20,548 nucleotides of DNA from Firmicutes bacterium UBA4882 (lineage in GTDB: Bacteria > Bacillota > UBA4882), in assembly GCA_002399265.1 (NCBI GenBank), contig DHDG01000042.1, positions 107,416 to 127,963 of the forward strand, written 5' to 3'. The notes under the pieces are model-generated. The model searched no databases, was not told the origin of the DNA, and saw nothing but the letters and a program-made list of their open reading frames with translations. Positions within the stretch are counted from its first letter, which is position 1, and each line of letters begins with the position of its first letter. Both the position numbers and the translations under genes were made by a program. Positions 8,328 to 15,209 of the stretch are shown piece by piece.

Positions 8328-9182
8328 TCACCTTCCGTTAATTTTGATAACCCCACTCACAAGCCAAATTGACAAACCGATCAGCAGTACTCCAAGTCCC
8401 AGCAAATTAAACCAAGCGGGTTGGAAAACAACCACGTCAATCTGGCTGAACTCATTAAAACCTGGAATTTGCCAGCCGCCTAATATCATCAGATAAGGGA
8501 TGGCATTATTAAAGGCATGTCCGATGAGCGCTGGCAGTATTGAACCGGTGCCCAGCACCAGCCAGGCAAACAAAGCCCCGAGCACTATCGGCGCGAGAAA
8601 TTGCCAGGGCAGCATGTGCATGGCAGCGAATAGGAAGGCGGAAGCGATAATGGCGATGCGCGGTGGATACCTTCTCTTAAATCCGTTCAGAAAAAGCCCT
8701 CTGAACAACGCTTCTTCGGTCAGAGGCGCTACAATAATTACGGCGACCGCCGATAGCCAATTCAACCCGGAAGACCCATAAAGGTCGCTAAAAATGGCGA
8801 TCACTTCCGGTGACATTTCAAAAATCAGACGGAAAAGATTGTCCAGCTCCGAGAGCAAAACACTTAAGCCGGCAACTACTGGCAACAAACCGAGCCAGAA
8901 TCCCAGCGGTAATCTGCGTATCGGAAAAACTTTTTTAATATCAAGCTGGTTGCTCTTAATGGCCGTAAAGATAATCAAGCCATAGGCTATCAAGGCGCTG
9001 ACACTATAGGACAGCAGAGCGGCGTTATCCGGAGAGACGCCCAGCACCTCAAATAGTTTGCTCGCGAGCGTTTCAAACGCTATCAAAGCAAAGAGTAATT
9101 TTAGCAGCTCTCCAATGGCCTGCCAGAGACCTGGAAAGGCCTTTTCACCTGGTAAAGGAAAAGCGTTCTTCGAAGATGGCAT
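8328..9182 (-). CDS. CPBP family intramembrane metalloprotease
   Basis: A 284-residue membrane protein of the CAAX-protease/bacteriocin-processing (CPBP, Abi) family. Diagnostic motifs are E-E-A-L-F-R (E156, E157, R161), F-x-x-x-H (F185-H189) and H-A-F-N-N (H222, N226), each within or next to a predicted helix of a roughly eight-helix protein. Members cleave membrane proteins or confer bacteriocin self-immunity; the substrate here is unknown and no bacteriocin-like gene is seen nearby. The frame is open to an ATG at 9209, but AGGAGG lies 5 bases upstream of the ATG at 9182, which I take as the start. It is followed directly by the creatininase-family gene. Confidence 0.88.
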   Translation of the reverse strand: MPSSKNAFPLPGEKAFPGLWQAIGELLKLLFALIAFETLASKLFEVLGVSPDNAALLSYSVSALIAYGLIIFTAIKSNQLDIKKVFPIRRLPLGFWLGLLPVVAGLSVLLSELDNLFRLIFEMSPEVIAIFSDLYGSSGLNWLSAVAVIIVAPLTEEALFRGLFLNGFKRRYPPRIAIIASAFLFAAMHMLPWQFLAPIVLGALFAWLVLGTGSILPALIGHAFNNAIPYLMILGGWQIPGFNEFSQIDVVVFQPAWFNLLGLGVLLIGLSIWLVSGVIKINGR

Positions 9183-9320
9183 GGTATCCTCCTCTTGATG
9201 AGAGATCATCTTAGCAAGACATCGTCATATTTCTCCTCCAAGCCCGCTCTTTCCTGCCCGGCAGCAGTCATGATCGTGAGGCAATTGTGCACCGCTCCCG
9301 CGCCTGTCGCGCCCCCCTAA

Positions 9321-9827
9321 TCATGTTCTTACTACTCTTTTGCGGCGCATCTTGCTGTAAACCGCCCACCAGGAAAGCGGTAGTCCCACAGCTGGCAAGA
9401 TTCCCTCCAAGATACCGATGAAATCCTGAAAAGTATCTACCGCGCCAAAACCAATGGTCCAAAAAAGCCACCAGATGGCTAAACCCATCCAAGCAAAACT
9501 AGCCAGTCCGGTGATCAGCAGCACACCGTTGGACGGCAAATGCGGTTGCACGCGCATCGCCAGGGTCGTAAGCCATAACAGGGATGGCATAAACGGTGCC
9601 ATGAGCAGCAGCCAGTCCATAATGCCATGCCGCACAAAATACCATTGCGGCAAGCGCATGGTCAGCGAAACATCAAACAAGACTACAGCCATAAATGCAA
9701 GAATGGCGTAGAATTCAGGCTGCCGGACCACCCTTTTCCAGGTCTCGGCAAAACCGATCCGGCTGTTCTTGATTCCCACCCAAAGTGCAGCCCCGCTGAT
9801 TAGAGCCAGTAACACTAAAACCCACAA
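9321..9827 (-). CDS. Hypothetical multi-spanning membrane protein
   Basis: A 168-residue protein I do not recognise. About five hydrophobic segments are visible (roughly residues 1-18, 40-56, 70-92, 102-125 and 138-158). It ends in a basic K-M-R-R-K-R-V-V-R-T tail, likely cytoplasmic. The start is a TTG at 9827, with GGAGAGGG about 6 bases upstream. It lies 138 bases upstream of the CPBP gene on the same strand; the gap (9183-9320) shows no clear terminator or promoter, so co-transcription is possible. It diverges from the glycosyltransferase at 10042. Confidence 0.65.
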   Translation of the reverse strand: MWVLVLLALISGAALWVGIKNSRIGFAETWKRVVRQPEFYAILAFMAVVLFDVSLTMRLPQWYFVRHGIMDWLLLMAPFMPSLLWLTTLAMRVQPHLPSNGVLLITGLASFAWMGLAIWWLFWTIGFGAVDTFQDFIGILEGILPAVGLPLSWWAVYSKMRRKRVVRT

Positions 9828-9914
9828 AGGTACCCTCTCCTTTAGCCTAATTACCTGTCCTAACTGACCATACTAATGATCCTTCCCTAAATATGCCCCA
9901 TTTGCGGTTAATAC

Positions 9915-9990
9915 TGATCATCAGCAGCCGACGTTTTTGCGCGTGAATGATCAACCGCCGCTTTGGTGCATGATCATTTGTGCATGATCA
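9915..9990. repeat. Cluster of four TGATCA palindromes (possible operator array)
   Basis: TGATCA occurs at 9915-9920, 9948-9953, 9971-9976 and 9985-9990. The last three are preceded by A. The last two are each preceded by TGC, giving direct repeats of TGCATGATCA 14 bases apart. The second and fourth continue as AACCGCCG and AACGGCCG. The cluster fills the middle of the divergent gap 9828-10041, just upstream of a weak -10-like box. A regulator-binding role is inferred. Confidence 0.5.
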
Positions 9991-10008
9991 ACGGCCGACC
10001 GGAAAAAC

Positions 10009-10014
10009 TATAGT
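10009..10014 (+). promoter_or_regulatory. Weak -10-like box upstream of the glycosyltransferase
   Basis: TATAGT matches the -10 consensus at five of six positions and lies 27 bases before the ATG at 10042. The expected -35 position is occupied by the fourth TGATCA copy, which matches TTGACA poorly. If the promoter is real, a protein on that palindrome would affect it directly. Confidence 0.3.
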
Positions 10015-10041
10015 GCGTTATTAATTTTTGGAGCGATTTCC

Positions 10042-11235
10042 ATGAACGATCCATTAAAGGTTATGTTTGTGTTGCGACCGGTAGCCGGTGGGATTAAAAA
10101 ACACCTTTTTTCGCTGCTGCAGAATTTGAGCCAAAACAAGATCCAGCCAATGATCGTCTGCAGTCCGGAAATGCCGGAACAGGATTATTTAGGCACACTG
10201 GGGGCTGCGATTTATCATTTGCCGATCTGCCCGGAGATTAATCCGATCCGCGACTGGCAATCTGCCCGCATGTTGCGGCGGATTATTCGGCAGACTGAGG
10301 TCGACATTGTGCACGCACACAGTTTTAAGGCTGGCTACATCAGCATTCTGGCAGACACGCTGCCATTTCGACGCAGGAATTATGCGCTGGTGTGTACGTT
10401 TCACAACCAGTTGCACCGCTATGATAATGTTTTGAAAAATTTCGTTACTGCCGCGGCTGCGTCCAGCATTGGCAAGAAGGTTGATCACGTCGTTGTTATA
10501 TCCCGGGCATTACTTAACGAGGCGGTTCAGATGATGCGCCTGCCCGCAGAAAAGGTGACTTGTGTCTATAATGGCATTAATCCTTCAGAATTTGCTGTAC
10601 TCCCCCCGCCCAGCCAGTTTCGGCAGGAACAAGGCATTCCTGAGGACGCGCTGCTAATTGGGACAGTTGCCAGGCTGATCCCCCAGAAGGGAGTTCAATA
10701 TCTGATTGAGGCGGCTGCAATCTTAAGGGATCGCTTTCCGAAAGTCCGCTATGCGATTACCGGTGACGGCCCAATGCGCCAGCTACTTGAGCAGCAGGTA
10801 CAGGAGATGGGGTTGGCTGAGATCATCACATTCGCAGGATTCAGACCTAAAATTGATGATTTTTTGGCAGCACTGGACCTGTTTGTTTTGCCAACACTGG
10901 AAGAAGGATTGTCAATTGCAATCATGGAAGCCATGGCAGCCGCGAAACCGGTTGTGGCCAGTGACGTCGGCGGGGTGCCGGAGCTGATTAGTGCGGAGAA
11001 CGGAGCTTTGGTGCGCCCTGGCGATGCGGAATCCCTGGCGGAAGGTATCGCAAGCCTGCTTTCCATAGATGAGGCCAAGCGTGCCGCCGTTGGCGCGTGC
11101 GGACGCCGTCTTATTGTGGAGCGATTTACTGTCGGACAAATGGCGCAGGAGCATCTGCGGCTTTATGAGGACCTGAACTTTCGGCGACGGCGCGGACGTG
11201 GTGCGAACGCGGCGCCAGCACCCTCGAAGGAGTGA
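10042..11235 (+). CDS. GT4 family glycosyltransferase
   Basis: A 397-residue retaining glycosyltransferase with GT-B fold. The N-terminal half has a V-A-G-G-I-K-K-H loop at 14-21 and V-D-I-V-H-A-H-S at 87-94. The C-terminal half carries the donor-binding features: R211 and K216 in V-A-R-L-I-P-Q-K-G, G-D-G-P at 241-244, and the E-x7-E motif E288...E296. Such enzymes transfer a sugar from a nucleotide donor to a lipid carrier or growing surface glycan at the inner face of the membrane; donor and acceptor are not evident. The last 25 residues are basic and Ala/Pro-rich. GGAG lies about 8 bases before the ATG. The next gene starts 7 bases after the stop, so the two are surely co-transcribed. Confidence 0.88.
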   Translation: MNDPLKVMFVLRPVAGGIKKHLFSLLQNLSQNKIQPMIVCSPEMPEQDYLGTLGAAIYHLPICPEINPIRDWQSARMLRRIIRQTEVDIVHAHSFKAGYISILADTLPFRRRNYALVCTFHNQLHRYDNVLKNFVTAAAASSIGKKVDHVVVISRALLNEAVQMMRLPAEKVTCVYNGINPSEFAVLPPPSQFRQEQGIPEDALLIGTVARLIPQKGVQYLIEAAAILRDRFPKVRYAITGDGPMRQLLEQQVQEMGLAEIITFAGFRPKIDDFLAALDLFVLPTLEEGLSIAIMEAMAAAKPVVASDVGGVPELISAENGALVRPGDAESLAEGIASLLSIDEAKRAAVGACGRRLIVERFTVGQMAQEHLRLYEDLNFRRRRGRGANAAPAPSKE

Positions 11236-11242
11236 TGGATGA

Positions 11243-13690
11243 ATGGTCAAAAGAAAAATGTGCCAAGACCAAGACCAAGGACGAGGCCGATGCCGATGCC
11301 CAGGTCAAGGCCAATGCAGACGGCATTGCCGCCGCCGTTGCCGAGGCGGGCTTTTATTAATCTTGGCCGCAGCCTTGTCAATTGCAGTCAGTACCGCGGG
11401 CGGCACGGCCGCAGGCGGCGCCACGATTGGTACTACAGGCAATCGCGCGACTACAGGTGGCGCGACCGCAGGTTGCGCGACCACAGGTGGCACGGCCTCC
11501 GCAGTAAAGCGCAAGGTTGTCATGATCTTTGCGGGGGCCGTCGACCTGAAAGACATCATCGCGGCTGATGCCCCGGCTTTTAATCACTTCAAAGAACAAT
11601 CCACTTGGGGAATTATGAATGTCCGCACTGCGGGAGCCTTCACTCCTGAAAACGCCTATGCCACGCTTGGATCAAACAGTCGGGCTTTTGGCACTGCCGA
11701 GGCCGGTCGCAATTTTGGTGCCGGGGAGCGGCTCGAAAGCGGTACGGCTGGTGAAGTTTTTGAGCGCTACACCGGATCCTCAGTGCACGAGCAGGAAGTG
11801 GTCGTCATAGACTATCCGCGCCTGCTCAAGGCGAACGCACGCACTTTGCATCCACCGCTGTTAGGGGCCTTTGGATCAGCCCTGAAACAGGCCGGGATTC
11901 GCATTGCGGTCTGTGGCAATGCAGACACCAACTCCAAGTCCGGGCGGGAGTTTATTTTGGCTCTTATGAATGCATCCGGAAAAATTGCCATGGGCAGTTT
12001 GGGAGATGACTTACTACGCAAGAATGCCGCCCGGCCATACGGTATCCAGACCGACTATGAGCGTCTATGGCGGACCGTTAGTGATTTTTGGGAATCAGCC
12101 GATTGTCTGGCAGTGGAGTTGGGGGATAGCAGCCGTCTGGAGAAAGAGCGCGACGCATTTCTGCCGGAACAGCGCCTAGCATTGCGGCGTCAGACCATTG
12201 AGGATGCTGATGTATTTTTTGCCAGACTCGCCGACCGCTGCCAGACAGCGTTGCCTGAGGGTGACGGTGGCGAAGTTATGGTCTTGATGGTTTCCCCTTA
12301 CCCGGCGCGGGATGCGCAGGACGAGGGTAACACTCTGACACCTGTGCTTATTTCGGGATCGAGTTTTACTGGCGGCTTATTGTATTCCGCCAGCACCAAG
12401 AAGGACGGCCTCATCACGATTGGCGATCTACAATCCACAATTTTGGCGTTTCTGGGAGTTGACAAACCGGCAGCCATTACCGGACAACCCCTGGTGGCGC
12501 GACCTTCAGAATTGACGCGGCCTTCAGACTCAGTGGCTCAAGCCGGCAACCAACTGTACTTACTAAATTCGAGAATTGCCAAAATAAATATAAGCAGAAG
12601 CCCTGTTTTAAAGAGTTTTGTGATCGCCCAAATTATTGTGCTGATCTTAGCACTGCTGCTCATTGTGTTTGGAGTGCAAAAAACCAGACTGTTTCTTTTT
12701 TTGCGGTGGCTGATGGCTTTTGTAGCGTCTGTGCCATTGGGGTTGCTTGTCCAGCCGTTGACCGCCCGGTTTGAGCTGTCGGAGATCCTGCTTTTCACAA
12801 TTCTTTTTGCCGCCTTGATCACGTTTATTGCGTTCTGGAGTAACAAGCAAGGAAAAAACGGTGAGCCAATCGGGATAATCGCTTTACTTACCGCCTTTGC
12901 AATCCTAATTGACACGCTCTCGGGGTCTAACCTGATGAGTAACTCGGTGCTGGGTTATAGTCCGGTTGGTGGCGCGCGCTATTATGGAATCGGCAATGAG
13001 TATATGGGAGTGTTGCTGGGATCATCTGTGATCGGAATCAGCGTTTATTTGCAGCGCTTCGGCACCTCACGTAAAAATATGATCGCCGCTGGCACCCTTT
13101 TAGTGCTTTGGGCTTACGCGGTGTCAGTTCCCTGGCACGGCTCCAATCTGGGAGGTAGTTTATCTTTAGTAACAGCTTACCTGGTCACTGTAATTGGATT
13201 GGTATCAGAAAAGCGATCTAAAAAGCGCCTGCGCACCTGGCTGGTAGCCATCGCCGCAGCGGTTGTCGTGGCTATCGTTCTGAGCCTGGCAGACTTGGCC
13301 AGGCAAACAGAAGCCCAGTCGCATATCGGGCGTTTTGCCTCCCAGATCAGACAGGGCGGACCTACTTCCATATTTCCGGTGATCGTGCGCAAATTGGAGA
13401 TGAACCTGTCGCTAATCGGCTATACGATCTGGTCCAAGGCGCTGTTGACTTTTATTGTTGTCATGGGGGTTCTGTTTTGCCGTCCCAAAGGCATGCTGGC
13501 GCGTGCCGCTGCGAATCGGCCGGTGATCTTCAATGGGATCTGGGCCAGCTTTGCCGGAAGCGTCACCGCGTTTGCTGTCAACGACTCTGGCATAGTGGCA
13601 GCAGCTACCGCGCTGCTTTTTCCGGTAGCCCTGATCACGGACCTTTTGCTGAATCAGCAGTACGAAGATGATTCAGCCACCTGTGAATAA
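11243..13690 (+). CDS. Membrane protein with N-terminal alkaline-phosphatase-like domain
   Basis: An 815-residue protein. Residues 1-35 are Arg/Cys/Gln-rich; 36-50 form a hydrophobic signal-anchor; 51-86 are a Thr/Gly/Ala-rich linker. About 90-430 resemble an alkaline-phosphatase-superfamily fold, with a T-P-E-N-A-Y-A-T-L-G-S stretch at 134-144 where the catalytic Ser/Thr would sit, L-G-D-S-S-R at 293-298, and L-T-P-V-L-I-S-G-S then I-G-D-L-Q-S-T-I-L-A-F-L-G at 365-405. About 458-805 form roughly ten helices, including Y-Y-G-I-G-N-E-Y-M-G at 580-589. The usual first metal-binding Asp after the opening strand (V-M-I-F-A-G) is missing, so catalysis is uncertain. AAGGAG lies 10 bases before the ATG at 11243; another ATG at 11239, 6 bases from it, opens a different frame. 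Work on a surface polymer with the preceding glycosyltransferase is inferred. Confidence 0.75.
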   Translation: MVKRKMCQDQDQGRGRCRCPGQGQCRRHCRRRCRGGLLLILAAALSIAVSTAGGTAAGGATIGTTGNRATTGGATAGCATTGGTASAVKRKVVMIFAGAVDLKDIIAADAPAFNHFKEQSTWGIMNVRTAGAFTPENAYATLGSNSRAFGTAEAGRNFGAGERLESGTAGEVFERYTGSSVHEQEVVVIDYPRLLKANARTLHPPLLGAFGSALKQAGIRIAVCGNADTNSKSGREFILALMNASGKIAMGSLGDDLLRKNAARPYGIQTDYERLWRTVSDFWESADCLAVELGDSSRLEKERDAFLPEQRLALRRQTIEDADVFFARLADRCQTALPEGDGGEVMVLMVSPYPARDAQDEGNTLTPVLISGSSFTGGLLYSASTKKDGLITIGDLQSTILAFLGVDKPAAITGQPLVARPSELTRPSDSVAQAGNQLYLLNSRIAKINISRSPVLKSFVIAQIIVLILALLLIVFGVQKTRLFLFLRWLMAFVASVPLGLLVQPLTARFELSEILLFTILFAALITFIAFWSNKQGKNGEPIGIIALLTAFAILIDTLSGSNLMSNSVLGYSPVGGARYYGIGNEYMGVLLGSSVIGISVYLQRFGTSRKNMIAAGTLLVLWAYAVSVPWHGSNLGGSLSLVTAYLVTVIGLVSEKRSKKRLRTWLVAIAAAVVVAIVLSLADLARQTEAQSHIGRFASQIRQGGPTSIFPVIVRKLEMNLSLIGYTIWSKALLTFIVVMGVLFCRPKGMLARAAANRPVIFNGIWASFAGSVTAFAVNDSGIVAAATALLFPVALITDLLLNQQYEDDSATCE
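11263..11346 (+). repeat. Degenerate hexanucleotide repeat at the start of the 815-residue gene
   Basis: Fourteen successive 6-base units of rough consensus CCRAKG (CCAAGA, CCAAGA, CCAAGG, ACGAGG, CCGATG, CCGATG, CCCAGG and so on) lie just after the start codon. In the annotated frame they give a Gln/Arg/Cys-rich tail. In the frame opened by the ATG at 11239 they give a regular Pro-Arg/Pro-Met dipeptide repeat. Unit changes of 6 bases would keep either frame. Confidence 0.75.
11445..11489 (+). repeat. 15-bp tandem repeat encoding a Thr/Gly/Ala linker
   Basis: Three adjacent 15-base units (11445-11459, 11460-11474, 11475-11489), each of the form GCGCGACYRCAGGTK, code for A-T-T-G-G, A-T-A-G-C and A-T-T-G-G. 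A decayed copy precedes at 11403-11417 and a partial one follows at 11490. The units lie just after the signal-anchor and probably form a flexible extracytoplasmic linker that can vary in length in frame. Confidence 0.75.
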
Positions 13691-13746
13691 TGATGGTGTT
13701 GGAATGGATCGGTTTTTTTTGCGCAAGCTACTGAGGGGGTGCATAC

Positions 13747-13923
13747 ATGAAAGCGACCTCAACCAGTCTAGCCGTTGCCGGACTCGGTGCCGCCGTTTCT
13801 ACTTTGGGTGCTTCTGTTCTGCGCAAGAATAGATTTGGTGCCGGAGTATTGGGATTCGGTCTTGCCCACATTGTATTGGGCTTACTGGATTTGGCCCGGC
13901 CGACCGTTCGTCGTTCTTCCTGA
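13747..13923 (+). CDS. Small two-helix membrane protein
   Basis: A 58-residue hydrophobic protein. The ATG at 13747 is preceded by GAGGGGGTG, and the gene ends at a TGA just before a strong terminator. Residues about 6-24 and 31-50 are two glycine/alanine-rich hydrophobic segments separated by a basic L-R-K-N-R turn; the C-terminus is basic. The turn is followed by a pattern G-x-G-x-x-G-F-G-L-A-H-I-V-L-G-L-x-D. I recall similar short proteins of unknown role in Clostridia, but cannot verify this. It begins 56 bases after the phosphatase-like gene and is likely the last gene of that unit. Confidence 0.65.
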   Translation: MKATSTSLAVAGLGAAVSTLGASVLRKNRFGAGVLGFGLAHIVLGLLDLARPTVRRSS

Positions 13924-13933
13924 ATCATCCCTG

Positions 13934-13972
13934 GACACTGAGGCTTAACCCCTCAGTGTCTTTGTCTTTTTT
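13934..13972 (+). terminator. Intrinsic terminator of the glycosyltransferase unit
   Basis: A perfect 10-bp stem (GACACTGAGG 13934-13943, CCTCAGTGTC 13951-13960) with a 7-base loop is followed by TTTGTCTTTTTT. It is oriented for plus-strand transcription and ends 1 base before the stop of the convergent YkgJ-like gene. There is no matching T-tract on the minus strand. Confidence 0.9.
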
Positions 13973-13973
13973 G

Positions 13974-14702
13974 CTAGGCCAGCCAGCCCGTAACCAAATT
14001 GCGGCCTTGCTCAAAACACGCATTGAAGTCTGCCCCGTCGCGACCATCCAGATCAAAAATTGCCGCCAGAAAGGAATCCGCAAAATCTTCATTGCTGGCC
14101 AGATCATTACCTTGGAAAGTGCGCACCATTAAATCGGTATATTGCCGCCAGCAGTCAAGATCATCATCATGGACGTCCCCGGCAAGGTATTGCTGAAGCG
14201 TATTGCAGCCAGCGCCATAACCGTTACACTCCGGTAATGGCTGAACCAGCACGTAATGAAAATTTTTCTCTGGGCTGTCCCCGTTCCCGTCAGTCGAATG
14301 TTGCAGACCAGCTGGAAACATACGGCATGACAAAGGACGAGCGGCATAGACCGTGCACCGATGGGTCTCGCGGTTGAGGAAGACGCACTGTTTGGAGTGG
14401 AGTTGGGAACGACCACGGCCAGCCATTCGCAGTGCCAAAAGCGGGACACGGCCCATGTTAGCCACGCCAGGCAGGTCTGTTTCAATAATGATCAGGTGTT
14501 TTCTGATGATGTTAGAAGTACTGATATCTAAAAAACGAGCTAGCCGCCAGACGTCCAGCGGTGTCACATAGGGAGTTGTATTAGTACAGCAACCGCCGCA
14601 TTGGCGACAGACAAAATCGATGCGTTCGGATGGATCCGCCAAACGTTGACGTTCGTCACTTGGACAATCATCATTTTGCTCGGAAGTATATGTTTTGTGC
14701 AT
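13974..14702 (-). CDS. YkgJ-like cysteine-cluster protein
   Basis: A 242-residue soluble protein with the UPF0153/YkgJ zinc- or iron-chelating cysteine pattern. C32-x2-C35-x2-C38-C39 comes near the N-terminus, then C106, C116 and C126, the last within A-R-P-L-S-C-R-M-F-P, the family's R-P-x-x-C-R motif. Members are thought to bind a metal or Fe-S cluster; their biochemical role is unclear. The C-terminal about 115 residues are an acidic domain I do not recognise. GGGGAG lies 12 bases before the ATG, rather far, so initiation may be inefficient. The gene follows the SprT-like gene by 33 bases on the same strand and is probably the last of the murI unit. Confidence 0.82.
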   Translation of the reverse strand: MHKTYTSEQNDDCPSDERQRLADPSERIDFVCRQCGGCCTNTTPYVTPLDVWRLARFLDISTSNIIRKHLIIIETDLPGVANMGRVPLLALRMAGRGRSQLHSKQCVFLNRETHRCTVYAARPLSCRMFPAGLQHSTDGNGDSPEKNFHYVLVQPLPECNGYGAGCNTLQQYLAGDVHDDDLDCWRQYTDLMVRTFQGNDLASNEDFADSFLAAIFDLDGRDGADFNACFEQGRNLVTGWLA

Positions 14703-14735
14703 AATTAATATGATCTCCCCTTGTGTCGTGCTGTT

Positions 14736-15209
14736 CTAGAGTGGATGCGTGGTTTTGCGGGTTCCGGTATAGAGCAGTGTTGCTTGATGACAATGAGGGC
14801 AGGGCGCATGGATTTTGGCATTCGTCTTAAATCGACTGCCACAAGCCGGACAAGCGTAATAAAAGCGTCGATAGCGCTTGGGCTGCCGGTTTCTCTCAAT
14901 GGGCGGTGCGAAGCGCGGCGCGTCAACTGCGGCGGCTAGCTCTTTAAACTCTTTGGACCGATGCGTATAAGGCAGCCCATCGCGAAACAAAAAAAGGTGA
15001 CATAATTCGTGCCGCAGAACCCCGATTACTGCTTCTTGGCCATGTTCCTCATACAAGCGGCGTGACACGCGGATGAGACTCTGCTTAACATTGACATCTC
15101 CGCCGCGGCTGCGGAAACGAGAGTTAAATGCCGCCCGCCCGCCAAAGCTACGCCCGAAAGTATCTCGGGCTACTGCTTCTGTCAGCTGCGTCAGACTGCT
15201 GTCATTCAT
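14736..15209 (-). CDS. SprT-like zinc metalloprotein
   Basis: A 157-residue protein with a zincin-type H-E-L-C-H motif (H67, E68, H71) and a C-terminal zinc ribbon (C120-x2-C123 and C137-x2-C140), the layout of SprT/Spartan-like proteins such as B. subtilis YdcK. Eukaryotic relatives degrade DNA-protein crosslinks; the bacterial role is not settled. The length matches small bacterial SprT proteins (about 150-165). The start ATG at 15209 overlaps the end of murI by 8 bases (ATGAATGA), so translation is probably coupled to murI. Confidence 0.88.
   Translation of the reverse strand: MNDSSLTQLTEAVARDTFGRSFGGRAAFNSRFRSRGGDVNVKQSLIRVSRRLYEEHGQEAVIGVLRHELCHLFLFRDGLPYTHRSKEFKELAAAVDAPRFAPPIERNRQPKRYRRFYYACPACGSRFKTNAKIHAPCPHCHQATLLYTGTRKTTHPL

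Noticed and set aside
9183..9320. Extra gene or regulatory RNA between the membrane-protein gene and the CPBP gene
   Set aside because: Only a 5-codon frame behind GGAGGAG and GC-rich sequence without a convincing hairpin; nothing supportable.
11239..11568. 109-codon frame with Pro-Arg/Pro-Met repeat as a separate gene
   Set aside because: It overlaps the first 330 bases of the phosphatase-like gene, has no recognisable domain and becomes Arg/His-rich after the repeat. Kept only as a finding on start choice.
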